In this document: piece by piece, positions 1-7,763 of the stretch
Numbering within the stretch: the first letter of the stretch is position 1
Layout: every line of letters starts with the position of its first letter
Assembly (NCBI GenBank): GCA_002381185.1
Contig: DFOA01000035.1
Coordinates: forward strand, 18,231 to 80,086
Source: Firmicutes bacterium UBA3553
GTDB taxonomy: Bacteria > Bacillota > Clostridia > Tissierellales > Sedimentibacteraceae
DNA length: 61,856 nt
Direction of reading: 5' to 3'
Notes under the pieces: generated by a model
Told to the model about the DNA's origin: nothing
Database searches by the model: none
Seen by the model: only the letters and a program-made list of their open reading frames with translations
Position numbers and translations under genes: made by a program

Positions 1-1
1 A

Positions 2-448
2 AAGAAAATCGATCATCTCAGTAATATCAGCAGAAATTATGATTATCATATAGATATTGTTAACGCCGATATGAAAGATACTTCTTTAAAGAGTTCATCA
101 TATGACGCAATCCTTTGCATATCTGCAATACACCATCAGACTTATTATAATATAACAAAAACAATTGATGAGATACACAGATTATTAGTCCCTAATGGTC
201 TGCTGCTGCTTGATATTCTTTCAACGGATGATATGACTTTCGGTATGGGAACACAGATAGAGCATAATACTTTTGTGGGATCAAGGTCAGGGGAAGAAAA
301 TGTACCACATCACTATGTTACAGAAAATGAAGTTAGAGAATTACTCAGTTTATTCAGCAAATATAAAATTGATGCAAATGAATATGAAGTACAATACAAT
401 AATGATATCATAAACAGTCGGCTCTATGATGTAATTGCTATAAAATAA
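2..448 (+). CDS. SAM-dependent methyltransferase, C-terminal part (5' end outside window)
   Basis: The reading frame is open from base 2 with no start codon or ribosome binding site, so the gene begins before the window. The visible part holds the end of a class I methyltransferase fold: an NADMKD stretch (motif II region), the YDAILCISAIHH strand, and the typical LLVPNGLLLLDIL strand that follows motif III. The product would methylate an unknown substrate using SAM. The SAM-binding GxGxG motif should lie upstream and cannot be checked. No operon partner is visible; a 70-base gap separates it from the next gene. Confidence 0.75.
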   Translation, partial: KKIDHLSNISRNYDYHIDIVNADMKDTSLKSSSYDAILCISAIHHQTYYNITKTIDEIHRLLVPNGLLLLDILSTDDMTFGMGTQIEHNTFVGSRSGEENVPHHYVTENEVRELLSLFSKYKIDANEYEVQYNNDIINSRLYDVIAIK

Positions 449-535
449 GAGTTTAACATCTTATTGCATTAAGTCAAAAAATTAAGCAACTTTGGACTAA
501 AGTTATCTATACAACAGAAAGTGAGGAAAACAAGA

Positions 536-1003
536 ATGGTGCATTTAGTATATTGCGATAATACAGGCAAAAAGGGTGAGCATGTTTTAGATAAAATATT
601 ATCCAGAACAAAAACAATGGTTATAAGAGGTGCAGCAGGCCGAAAAATACCACATAGTCGAGTGTTTGATGGCGAAATGGTTTACTTTATGGAAAAGGGA
701 ACGGCATTTATCTCTGCATTTGCTACTATAAAATCTGTTCAAAATTACGTGAAACTGACAGAAGACGAAATTATAAAAACACTAAACGACAATCAGGATA
801 AGTTGAATTTAACCGAAAAACAAAAAGAACGTTGGCACAAGAAATGCCTATGTCTAGTTGAATTCGAAGGTGTTCAGAACATTGAGCCGCCGCTTGCATT
901 TGACCATCAAGGAAATATGGATGATTGGCTGATTATTAATAAGATCGAAGATGTAGTTGTTGGTACAAGCATACCTTACAACTATGAAAATTCCAAATTT
1001 TAA
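536..1003 (+). CDS. Small PUA/EVE-like protein (tentative)
   Basis: About 155 residues from ATG 536, preceded by GAGGAAAAC; an in-frame GTG at 521 is less likely because it leaves no ribosome binding site. The pattern of short beta strands (MVHLVYCDN, GEMVYFMEKGTAFISAFATI, KKCLCLVEFEGV) and a C-terminal MDDWLIINKIEDV segment resembles PUA/EVE-type nucleic-acid-binding barrels, but I do not firmly recognise the family. The last 16 residues (VVVGTSIPYNYENSKF) are also found fused to an unrelated acetyltransferase fragment near 1.85 kb, so this C-terminus may itself be a recombination product. Confidence 0.5.
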   Translation: MVHLVYCDNTGKKGEHVLDKILSRTKTMVIRGAAGRKIPHSRVFDGEMVYFMEKGTAFISAFATIKSVQNYVKLTEDEIIKTLNDNQDKLNLTEKQKERWHKKCLCLVEFEGVQNIEPPLAFDHQGNMDDWLIINKIEDVVVGTSIPYNYENSKF

Positions 1004-1004
1004 A
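956..1004 (+). repeat. 49-bp dispersed repeat, copy 1
   Basis: Forty-nine bases matching 1843-1891 at 47 of 49 positions. Here it encodes the C-terminal tail and stop codon of the preceding gene. The same bases contain an ATG at 984 that opens a second short frame. Confidence 0.85.
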
Positions 1005-1174
1005 GCTGAGGGTAAAGAGTTGGATACCCCGGAACAGACACTGGAACAATCCGTTGAAAATATTTTGCTGCACTGCGGAAAGCGATAAAGTTGGAGAAAA
1101 TGATATTCCACTTACATTCAAAGTGGCAAACAATTTTGGTTTCGCAGTATTGATAAAATATGCAGATAAGTAGG
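984..1174 (+). pseudogene. Degenerate coding remnant between two genes
   Basis: A frame from ATG 984 gives 34 residues (KELDTPEQTLEQSVENILL and so on) and stops at 1088. A second stretch in another frame (FKVANNFGFAVLIKYADK) ends at a stop near 1174. Both look like protein sequence rather than random translation and could be two frames of one decayed gene. Family not recognised. The start of this remnant lies inside the 49-bp repeat. Confidence 0.35.
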
Positions 1175-1215
1175 AATTTTTAGTATATATAATAAATTGG
1201 AAGGAGCACAATGAC

Positions 1216-1602
1216 ATGAAAACAGATTGGAAGAAACTTTATGATTTAGCAATGGCAGTGATTAATCCTCACGAAATATCAGAACAAATGTATGTCGGAA
1301 GTGTTGCAGCTGTGGTATTAACAAAAAACGGAAATATGTATACAGGTATATGTATAGATACAAGCAGTTCTTTGGGAATGTGCGCAGAAAGGAATGCAAT
1401 GTCAACAATGCTTGCGAATGGAGAAAATGAAGTGGAAAAGGTTGTTGCTGTTTATAAAGATGGTACAGTTATGCCGCCATGTGGGGCGTGCCGAGAATTT
1501 ATGATGCAGTTAGGGAAAAATGCAAAAGACATAGAAATTCTGCTCAATAATGATGGGAAGACTATGAGTTTAGGTAAACTAATGCCTGAGTATCCATACT
1601 GA
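1216..1602 (+). CDS. Cytidine/blasticidin-S-type deaminase
   Basis: A 128-residue zinc-dependent nucleoside deaminase of the cytidine deaminase family, the usual size for a free-standing enzyme. The catalytic CAE motif is at about residues 58-60 (GMCAERNA) and the two further zinc ligands in PPCGACR at about 90-96. It would deaminate cytidine/deoxycytidine in the cytosol. Divergent relatives deaminate blasticidin S, and the resistance-gene neighbours make that possible, but the sequence does not decide it. It has its own GGAAGGAG ribosome binding site, and no operon partner is evident. Confidence 0.85.
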   Translation: MKTDWKKLYDLAMAVINPHEISEQMYVGSVAAVVLTKNGNMYTGICIDTSSSLGMCAERNAMSTMLANGENEVEKVVAVYKDGTVMPPCGACREFMMQLGKNAKDIEILLNNDGKTMSLGKLMPEYPY

Positions 1603-1764
1603 GGCAATGAATATATTAGAAAAAGTAACAAGAACAACAGCCCGCTAAATTCCAATTTACAAGCTTTTTTGAGTTGTATTATTATAAATTATCAAATATG
1701 AGGCTGTGCATAAAAAGATTATATTTTATTGACGGGCATATGATTGAAGGAGGAAAAAATTTAG

Positions 1765-1890
1765 ACTTATAATGATAGTCTATATTATGTTGGCCATATT
1801 GGCTATGAGATTAAAGAATCTTATGGAGGCAACAATTATGTTGTTGTTGGTACAAGCATACCTTACAACTATGAAAGTTCCAAGTTTTAA
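1765..1890 (+). pseudogene. GNAT acetyltransferase fragment fused to the 49-bp repeat tail
   Basis: After an AAGGAGG at about 1747-1753, one frame reads NDSLYYVGHIGYEIKESYGGNNY, the centre of a GNAT N-acetyltransferase before the acetyl-CoA loop. It then runs directly into VVVGTSIPYNYESSKF and a stop. The second part is the same tail found on the gene ending at 1003. The expected R/Q-x-x-G-x-G/A loop and C-terminal half of GNAT are missing. This is a deletion chimera, not an intact enzyme. Confidence 0.65.
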
Positions 1891-1891
1891 A
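1843..1891 (+). repeat. 49-bp dispersed repeat, copy 2
   Basis: Matches 956-1004 with two mismatches. Here it follows a GNAT fragment instead of the PUA/EVE-like gene. After the stop codon the two copies diverge completely. Confidence 0.85.
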
Positions 1892-2066
1892 TCCAGTTAT
1901 GAGCATGGAAGGAACACAGTAAAAATTCAATCCGATATATTAGAACTGTTAAAGGATTATGCCGTTCATTAATGTTTATGTGATTCAAATAACTTGCCAG
2001 TTATCGGAATTAATTCAAACAGGAATTTGAACTGATGCCTATTTATATTTCGTGAAGGAGGGAAAA

Positions 2067-2384
2067 ATGAAAAAAATTGTGTTTTACATTCCGGCAATTA
2101 TATTTACACTTTTTTTTGGCTTGGTGGCAATTAGAGCGAGTATTGGTTCTATTTCACCTGTTGCTGCTGTTTGGTTAGTTTTGTTTTTTATAAGTGGTAT
2201 TCTTTTAAGCAAAAATATGTTTTGGGGTAGTTTATTGGGAGCATTACCTGCAATTTACATAATTTATATGGGAACACAATATACAGGACAGGACATCAAT
2301 GAAATGGTAATCGGGATTATTGTTCTAATTTTTTATATTATTTGTGGTGGCTTTGTCTTCTATAAGAACAAAAAAATGATCTGA
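2067..2384 (+). CDS. Small four-helix membrane protein, unknown function
   Basis: About 105 residues from ATG 2067, with AAGGAGGG ending five bases upstream, which makes this start better than the in-frame GTG at 2052. Four hydrophobic segments are visible: residues about 5-25, 31-47, 50-70 and 81-99. The tail is basic (FYKNKKMI), suggesting a cytoplasmic C-terminus. No family is recognised and no neighbour is co-transcribed with tight spacing. Confidence 0.65.
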   Translation: MKKIVFYIPAIIFTLFFGLVAIRASIGSISPVAAVWLVLFFISGILLSKNMFWGSLLGALPAIYIIYMGTQYTGQDINEMVIGIIVLIFYIICGGFVFYKNKKMI

Positions 2385-2433
2385 CCTATTATGTGTGTAA
2401 TATAATGAGTTTAAACTTCAATTTACGAGGTGG

Positions 2434-2830
2434 ATGGACTTGGACTATATCGTTGATAAAGAAGGAACAAGGGCTTATTCTGATATATATAATCAACCTT
2501 GTGATTGCATTTATTTGCTTTTTCTGCAGCCTATCCTGAAATTGTAGAGCTGTTACATGAATTTGGAGTAAATATAGAGCGCCCGTTGGAAGTGATAGAA
2601 TCTTTCTGGAATCCTACAAAAGATAAACGCCTTTATGAAAGCTATTATTCAATTAAAGGCGTGTATAGAGACAAAATAAGCTTATATTCAAAGGATGCTT
2701 TTGTAACACTGTATCAACCAGATACGGATACACTTATTTATACAAATACAGGAATGGAAGTGCCCTATTTTATTGCAGTCGTATCAATCTTCAATTGACC
2801 TGGGTACTTAGCGAATTCCCTGAGGATTGA
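2434..2830 (+). pseudogene. Hypothetical protein gene broken by two frameshifts
   Basis: A start at 2434 follows ACGAGGTGG and reads MDLDYIVDKEGTRAYSDIYNQPCDCIY, then the frame stops shortly after. The neighbouring frame continues the protein (AYPEIVELLHEFGVNIERPLEVIESFW to about residue 95). A third frame supplies INLQLTWVLSEFPED and a stop at 2828-2830. The three frames join into one plausible protein of about 130 residues, so two indels are inferred. The family is a hypothetical protein I do not know by name. Confidence 0.65.
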
Positions 2831-2965
2831 CATGAAATTCTAAGCGAGTTATCTAAAAAATCTTATTGTGGTCTCAAGTAAAGCTATTGGAAAAAGAACT
2901 TTATATTAAGGTGAACTTTATCCGAATATACGAATAAGCAGGAATTTGTTAAGGAAGATGAGAAT

Positions 2966-3271
2966 ATGAAAATAATAACTGTATGTGGAAGTTTGAGATT
3001 TAAAAAAGAGATAATGGAAATAAGTGAAAAAATGGAATTAAGGGGAAGCTGTATGTTACCTCCTATTTATCCAACAAAGCCTGATAAAGATGCTTATACA
3101 GAAGATGAAGCTTTAATGCTTGATAAAATGCATATAGAAAAAATAAAATTATCTGACGCTATTTTGGTTGTAAATGTTGATAATTATATAGGAAGCAGCA
3201 CAAAAAGTGAAATTGAATTTGCTAAATCACTAAACAAAGAAATCATTTATTATACAGAATTGATAAAATAA
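2966..3271 (+). CDS. Nucleoside 2-deoxyribosyltransferase-like protein
   Basis: 101 residues with a Rossmann-like layout: ITVCGSLRF at the N-terminus, DKMHIEKIKLSDAILVVNVDNYIGSSTKSEIEFAKSLNKEIIYY at the C-terminus. This is the pattern of small nucleoside 2-deoxyribosyltransferase-like proteins, where the glycan/nucleoside loop GSSTKSEIEFA carries the nucleophilic glutamate. Such proteins act on nucleosides or related ligands in the cytosol; the exact substrate is unknown. ATG 2966 follows AAGGAAGATGAG. Confidence 0.7.
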   Translation: MKIITVCGSLRFKKEIMEISEKMELRGSCMLPPIYPTKPDKDAYTEDEALMLDKMHIEKIKLSDAILVVNVDNYIGSSTKSEIEFAKSLNKEIIYYTELIK

Positions 3272-3372
3272 CATTGTATGCAATAGGAAAATATTCGCTT
3301 TGTATGAGAGTTGAAAGGTTTATTGAATTACAAAATAATTAGTCATACAAATATTAAAATATATATAGTAAC

Positions 3373-3451
3373 AAATTTTAATTTGAAAGAGGAAGAGTGC
3401 AAAAGTTATTGTTCTAACTTAAGGCTAATGTTATAGTAAGAAAAATAGAAT
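3373..3451 (+). repeat. Truncated partial copy of the 6186-6317 sequence
   Basis: About 80 bases related to 6186-6317, including AAATTTNAATTTGAAA, a TTATTGTTCYAACTT block and TGTTATAGTAAGAAAAATAG, but lacking roughly 58 internal bases. It has no coding capacity of its own and is probably the relic of a second copy of the acetyltransferase-like fragment at 6.2 kb. Confidence 0.6.
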
Positions 3452-3609
3452 AATACCGAGACTAAAGATAGTGAAATAAATGAATTTCAGGATTTTATTG
3501 ATTATGCGAAGCAAGCAAACAAATAGGGTAATACTTGTACTGGTAGTGATAAAGCGTATTGACACATGCTATAATATTATCAAATAGGAATTTGAGGAAG
3601 GTAGTTTTT

Positions 3610-4104
3610 ATGAATAAAAAGGAAATAACAAGTATAGAAAACTTAATTGATGTTTTGAATTTATTAGAAGATTTAAATGTAAAATATTGGGTTGATGGAG
3701 GCTGGGGAGTTGACATTCTAACTGGAAAACAAAACAGAGATCATAGAGATATAGACATCGATTTTGATAGTAAATTCGAGGAAGTTTTACTAGATGCATT
3801 GAAAAATAAAGGATATAAAATCACAACTGATTGGAGTCCTTCACGCATTGAACTACATCACCTAGAACTTGGTTATTTAGATATACATCCCTTGATAATC
3901 AATGAAGATGGAAGTGCCAAGCAGGCTGACCCATACGGTGGCTGGTATCATTTTGAAGCAAATTGGTTTTCTTGTTCATTATTTGAGGGCAGGGTTATAC
4001 CGTGTATTTCCTCTGAAGCTCAAAAATTATTTCACAGTGGATATGAATTGAGAGAGGTTGACATTATTGATATTAAAAACCTTGAATCTCTTTTTTCTGA
4101 ATAA
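3610..4104 (+). CDS. Lincosamide nucleotidyltransferase, Lnu(A/C/D)-type
   Basis: 164 residues from ATG 3610, just after GAGGAAGG; this equals the size of known Lnu enzymes of the LinA group. Shared landmarks are YWVDGGWGVDILTGKQNRDHRDIDIDFD at about residues 23-50, which includes the nucleotidyltransferase GGWGVD and the DxD metal ligands, then SRIELHHLELGYLDIHP, and the C-terminal IPCISSEAQKLFHSGYEL. The family adenylylates lincomycin/clindamycin and inactivates them in the cytosol. It sits alone between decayed genes, consistent with acquisition as a single unit. Substrate range is inferred from family only. Confidence 0.88.
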   Translation: MNKKEITSIENLIDVLNLLEDLNVKYWVDGGWGVDILTGKQNRDHRDIDIDFDSKFEEVLLDALKNKGYKITTDWSPSRIELHHLELGYLDIHPLIINEDGSAKQADPYGGWYHFEANWFSCSLFEGRVIPCISSEAQKLFHSGYELREVDIIDIKNLESLFSE

Positions 4105-4180
4105 TATTTATAAGCAATAAACAATTTCAATTTAGTAGTCAGCCAGTATGCTGAAAATTAACAATGAAAGGAATTAATAT

Positions 4181-4668
4181 ATGAATGTTTCAGAGATTAT
4201 AACAAAGATGATTAAATATTCCAACGGAAATATTCATACATCAATCATTTTATGAAAGTATATGCTTATGCAAAAACCATTGGAGAATGTGAGCAGTTGA
4301 ACAGCAAAACGCAAGCGGTACTTGAAGTTGCCGCTATTATGCATGATATTGCATGTCCGCTGTGCCGTGAGAAATATGGAAATACCAACGGTCAATATCA
4401 AGAAATTGAAGGTGTAATTTTAGCCGAAGAGTTTCTTAAGGACTCCTGTTATTTCGATGAATTTATTGAACGTGTAATATTTTTGGTTGGGCATCATCAC
4501 ACATTTAAAGATATAGAAGGAATTGATTATCAGATTTTGATAGAAGCTGACTACATTATAAATGCGGATGAAAGCAATTATACGAAAGAAAATATACATA
4601 ATGCGATGAAACGCATCTTTAAAACTGAGACTGGTATTTCCTTGTTGAAATCCATATATAAAATCTAA
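4181..4668 (+). pseudogene. HD-domain phosphohydrolase gene with a 1-base frameshift
   Basis: ATG 4181, after GAAAGGAATTAAT, reads MNVSEIITKMIKYSNGNIH and then runs to a stop at 4250. Restoring one missing base after 4237 continues it smoothly into HFMKVYAYAKTIGECE. The rest of an HD-type metal phosphohydrolase follows: the HD doublet in AAIMHDIACPLC, then VGHHH and EADYI. The intact protein would be about 162 residues. A shorter product could start at ATG 4252 but would lack the first metal-binding histidine. The family hydrolyses nucleotide-like phosphates; the substrate is unknown. Confidence 0.75.
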
Positions 4669-4843
4669 AAACCAAGATAAGTCCCGATTTGATGTATAGG
4701 AAATTAATTACCATAGTTACAATGAACTGTTTATTTATACTTTTATAAACAGATTATAAATAGAAATTTTATTTGTGAATATCCTTAATTAAAGTAATTT
4801 ATTTATTGATAAAGAGCAACAATAGAAAGAAGGTAGCGTCGAA

Positions 4844-5602
4844 ATGATAATATACTATAGCTCAACCGGTAATTCTAAGCATGTCGCTTTAGGATTACAA
4901 GAAACATTTAAAGGGGATTTGATAGATGTCTGTTGCTCTGAGAAACCCCCTATATTTTATTTAGAAGATGAGGAGACTCTATTTTTTGTAACTTTTAATT
5001 GTTTTTGGGGAATCTCGAACAGGATGGAAACATTCATCCGAGAAAGCCAATTTCACAATGTTAATAAAATAATTGTTATTATCACATGTGGCGGATATCT
5101 AGGTGGAGGTGACGTTTCGATAGAAAAGTTATTTTTAGAGAAAGGACTTCCTAAACCAATAGTCTACTCACTTGTTATGGTCACAAACTATTCAATATTG
5201 CATGATATACCGTCACCAGAGGTTCAGGAAGAGAAATTGATTCGTGCAGAAAAAGCTCTTAGCAAGATTATACAAGGAACACAAAAACCCTATCATAGCA
5301 ATTGGCTCATACGACAACTAACGCCTGTGATTCATGCTCAATATGAAAAAGCTAGAATCACTTTACCATTCACTGTGAATAGTTCTTGCATTGGATGTGG
5401 GTTGTGTGATAAGAACTGTCCGGTTCATGCGATTGAAATGAATGAAAACAAACCATTATGGGTACTCCCCAAATGTGATAATTGTTTACGTTGTCTTCAT
5501 CATTGCCCAGTTGAAGCAATTAACTATGGAGATTCCACTCGGAATCGTTTAAGATATACGTACGAGTCTTACTCTCAAAGACTAATCCGGAGAAAAAAAT
5601 AG
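4844..5602 (+). CDS. EFR1-type ferredoxin (flavodoxin + two 4Fe-4S clusters)
   Basis: 252 residues. The N-terminus is flavodoxin-like, with MIIYYSSTGNSKHVA as the FMN phosphate loop and a TFNCFWG loop. The C-terminus has two 4Fe-4S motifs, CIGCGLCDKNCP at about residue 184 and CDNCLRCLHHCP at about 211. Such EFR1-family proteins are cytosolic electron carriers of clostridia whose partners are mostly unknown. Preceded by GAAAGAAGGTAGCG and about 175 bases of AT-rich non-coding DNA. Confidence 0.85.
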   Translation: MIIYYSSTGNSKHVALGLQETFKGDLIDVCCSEKPPIFYLEDEETLFFVTFNCFWGISNRMETFIRESQFHNVNKIIVIITCGGYLGGGDVSIEKLFLEKGLPKPIVYSLVMVTNYSILHDIPSPEVQEEKLIRAEKALSKIIQGTQKPYHSNWLIRQLTPVIHAQYEKARITLPFTVNSSCIGCGLCDKNCPVHAIEMNENKPLWVLPKCDNCLRCLHHCPVEAINYGDSTRNRLRYTYESYSQRLIRRKK

Positions 5603-5685
5603 ATATTAACTTGTTAATTAAATTAACAAAATATAGATTTTACCACGAATTTATTAAACGGGAATTTGATGAGGAGGGGCCAGTA

Positions 5686-6099
5686 ATGATTAAAGGTATC
5701 AGTCACCTTACATTTATTGTTCATGATATAGAAAAAGCCACACTGTTTTTTAAGAAGATTTTTTCAGCAGAGATAGTTTATGATAGTGGAGAGCAAAAGT
5801 TTTCATTGTCTGAAGAAAAATTTTTTCTAATCAATAACTTATGGGTTGTAGTAATGCAAGGCAATCCTTTAACAGAAAAAACATATAACCATATTGCATT
5901 TCAAATAGATGAATGCAATTTTGAAGTATACAAAGAACGTATTGAGGACTTAGGTGTTGAAGTACGAGAACCAAGAAGCAGAATTGATGGTGAAGGGCGT
6001 TCTTTGTATTTCTATGACTATGACAACCATTTATTTGAGTTGCATACAGGAACATTGACCGAACGAATAAAGTCATATAATTCTATAAGATTGACATGA
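5686..6099 (+). CDS. fosX: FosX-type fosfomycin resistance hydrolase
   Basis: 137 residues from ATG 5686, placed behind GAGGAGGGG. A vicinal-oxygen-chelate fold protein that closely follows Listeria FosX: MIKGISHLTFIV start, FSLSEEKFFLI, TYNHIAFQI, GEGRSLYFYDYDNHLFELHTGTL. The metal ligands are expected to be the histidine in the first strand (GISHLTF), the one in YNHIAF, and Glu of FELHTG. FosX adds water to the epoxide of fosfomycin in a Mn-dependent reaction. It lies 80 bases downstream of the EFR1 gene with its own ribosome binding site. Confidence 0.9.
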   Translation: MIKGISHLTFIVHDIEKATLFFKKIFSAEIVYDSGEQKFSLSEEKFFLINNLWVVVMQGNPLTEKTYNHIAFQIDECNFEVYKERIEDLGVEVREPRSRIDGEGRSLYFYDYDNHLFELHTGTLTERIKSYNSIRLT

Positions 6100-6195
6100 T
6101 AAAGATGACAAGATCCAATTTAGAATACTGATAAACAGGAAATTGAAAAAATTAGGGGACATGAACATGATAGGATATATTAGATAAATTTCAAT

Positions 6196-6432
6196 TTGAA
6201 AAAGGAAAAATGCAAAAATTTATTGTTCCAACTTATTTATAAGCATGATGGAAAAAGGATTTATAGGGGGGAGCGTATGAATATATGTGAAGAATGTTAT
6301 AGTAAGAAAAATAGAAAAGTTTACATTCCATCAGAAATGAAAGGGTTTTATGAAAAGTGTGGTTTTCAGCCAATCGATAAGCTTATAAACTATGGTGGGG
6401 ATATCGATACTATTTTTATGAAAGAAATATAA
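6196..6432 (+). pseudogene. Acetyltransferase-like C-terminal fragment
   Basis: The frame ends with MKGFYEKCGFQPIDKLINYGGDIDTIFMKEI, the typical last strand and helix of GNAT acetyltransferases (FYEKCGF). The upstream part (KCKNLLFQLIYKHDGKRIYRGERMNICEECYSKKN) does not belong to that fold and has a CxxC pair. A GGGGGGAG box before ATG 6277 could drive a 51-residue product. I read this as a deletion or fusion relic; part of the same DNA is duplicated at 3373-3451. Confidence 0.5.
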
Positions 6433-6539
6433 AGTTCATATCTAGGTGAAAGAGGCTATATTGTAAAGGAAACGGGTTCCAATTACTGGTGTATTTTTCT
6501 ATATTTTTCGTAGTAATATAATAATTTAGGCGATTAAGA

Positions 6540-6579
6540 AGCCGGGAGCAGCCGTCCAACAGGCTGCTCCCGGCTTTTG
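6540..6579. terminator. Strong intrinsic terminator, 14-bp stem
   Basis: Perfect inverted repeat, 6540-6553 with 6562-6575 (AGCCGGGAGCAGCC and its complement), 8-base loop, then TTTTG. It ends the plus-strand accessory zone and may also stop transcription arriving from the minus-strand gene ending at 6677. Confidence 0.85.
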
Positions 6580-6676
6580 AAACTGTTAGCTTTGTTACTT
6601 AATTAGTGCCCGTAAACGTGATCATCACACATTCAATAACGTATATTAGCAATTTGTGCATTTTGTGCAAATATTG

Positions 6677-7660
6677 CTATTCTCCGACAGGTGCCATCGC
6701 ATTCAGGATTGTTTTCACGCCCAGTTCCATTGCCAGCGGTCCGCCAGAGAAAGCTGAGCGATCCAGAATATACACATGTCCGAGTTTAACGGCACTCAAG
6801 GATCTCCATAGGGTATTTTCTTCCAAGCCCTTTCGTATAGTTTCATCATTTTCGTTCAGTGCATCTTCATAGAAAAAGATATAGTCAGGGTCGGCATCAG
6901 CAAACCCTTCATAGGAGGAGACTGCACCCGCTGACACGCTGTCCGGTTTTGAAAGTGCACCGGTTATTCCCAAGCCGCCTTCCGGGTTATATAAATAGTC
7001 AGGCATCCAATAATTAATTTCTTTCTCTAGTGGCCGGATCAAAGCTACCGTCTCATCTGAATGAGCGATTAATGTATTGCGCGTTTCTGTAATCAATGCT
7101 TCCAAGTCTGTGATGCGTTCCTCAGCCAATGCTTCTTCGCCCAATATCTTGCCATATTCACGAAGTGTCCCCTGCCATGTGCCAAAGGAGTTATCCATCC
7201 TGCTGACAACAACGGTTGGGGCGATTTTCCTAAGGCTGTCAAATATTGCGTCATGCACTCCGGACGCTGCGATTATCAGGTCAGGTTCAATCTCTACGAG
7301 TTTTTCCAGGTTGGGTTCTCTCGTACCGCCTAGGTCAATAAGTTCTGTTTTTTCCGAATATGGTTTGAGTGACTCCCAGCCATTGTATACTTCCAGATCT
7401 GTCGCGGCATAAAGCGGCGCATTCAGTGCCAATACTGCTTCGTAATGATGGAAGAACAGCAAAGCGATTTTCTGCGGTTTCGCCTCTAAGACCACTTCCG
7501 TACCGCTGGCATCCACATATGTTCTTGGCCACGAGGCCGTTTCGGTATTGTTTGTTTCTGGCGTGTTTGTCCCGCTGTTATCCTCAGGCGTTCTGGCGCA
7601 GCCCGCAGCCAATCCTGCTAAAAGTGCGACTGTCAAAATCAGTCCCAGTAGTCTTTTCAT
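6677..7660 (-). CDS. Iron-siderophore-type ABC transporter substrate-binding lipoprotein
   Basis: 327 residues starting at ATG 7660, preceded by GGAGGAACGAAAA; a longer frame upstream has no signal peptide at its start. Residues 1-21 form a lipoprotein signal with lipobox LAAGC. A low-complexity linker rich in T/N/E follows, then the FecB/BtuF-like fold (PQKIALLFFHHYEAVLALNA, EPNLEKLVEIEPDLIIAA, KLGHVYILDR). It should capture a ferric-siderophore or similar chelate outside the cell. No permease or ATPase gene is nearby, so it needs partners elsewhere. Base composition is clearly GC-richer than neighbouring regions. Confidence 0.85.
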   Translation of the reverse strand: MKRLLGLILTVALLAGLAAGCARTPEDNSGTNTPETNNTETASWPRTYVDASGTEVVLEAKPQKIALLFFHHYEAVLALNAPLYAATDLEVYNGWESLKPYSEKTELIDLGGTREPNLEKLVEIEPDLIIAASGVHDAIFDSLRKIAPTVVVSRMDNSFGTWQGTLREYGKILGEEALAEERITDLEALITETRNTLIAHSDETVALIRPLEKEINYWMPDYLYNPEGGLGITGALSKPDSVSAGAVSSYEGFADADPDYIFFYEDALNENDETIRKGLEENTLWRSLSAVKLGHVYILDRSAFSGGPLAMELGVKTILNAMAPVGE

Positions 7661-7684
7661 TTTTCGTTCCTCCGATATAATATT

Positions 7685-7702
7685 GGTTAGTTTTGTATAA
7701 CT
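7685..7702 (-). promoter_or_regulatory. Probable AraC-regulator operator upstream of the binding protein gene
   Basis: GGTTAGTTTTGTATAAC here matches 16 of 17 bases at 8670-8686, upstream of the AraC gene itself. The core is an inverted repeat, GGTTA-N8-TAAC. It lies 25 bases before the lipoprotein start, in the promoter/leader region. Confidence 0.55.
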
Positions 7703-7763
7703 CGACATTGGTAAGTGTAACAAAACATGCTGGACAAGTAAATACACTTTTTTCGGCTCGAAG

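Noticed and set aside
1600..6200. Integron-like cassette array: recurring TYCAATTTA/G near gene borders (about 1648, 2417, 4128, 6113, 6190).
   Set aside because: The motif is short and expected by chance in AT-rich DNA; no attC-type R'-R'' pairs, constant recombination sites or integrase gene are seen.
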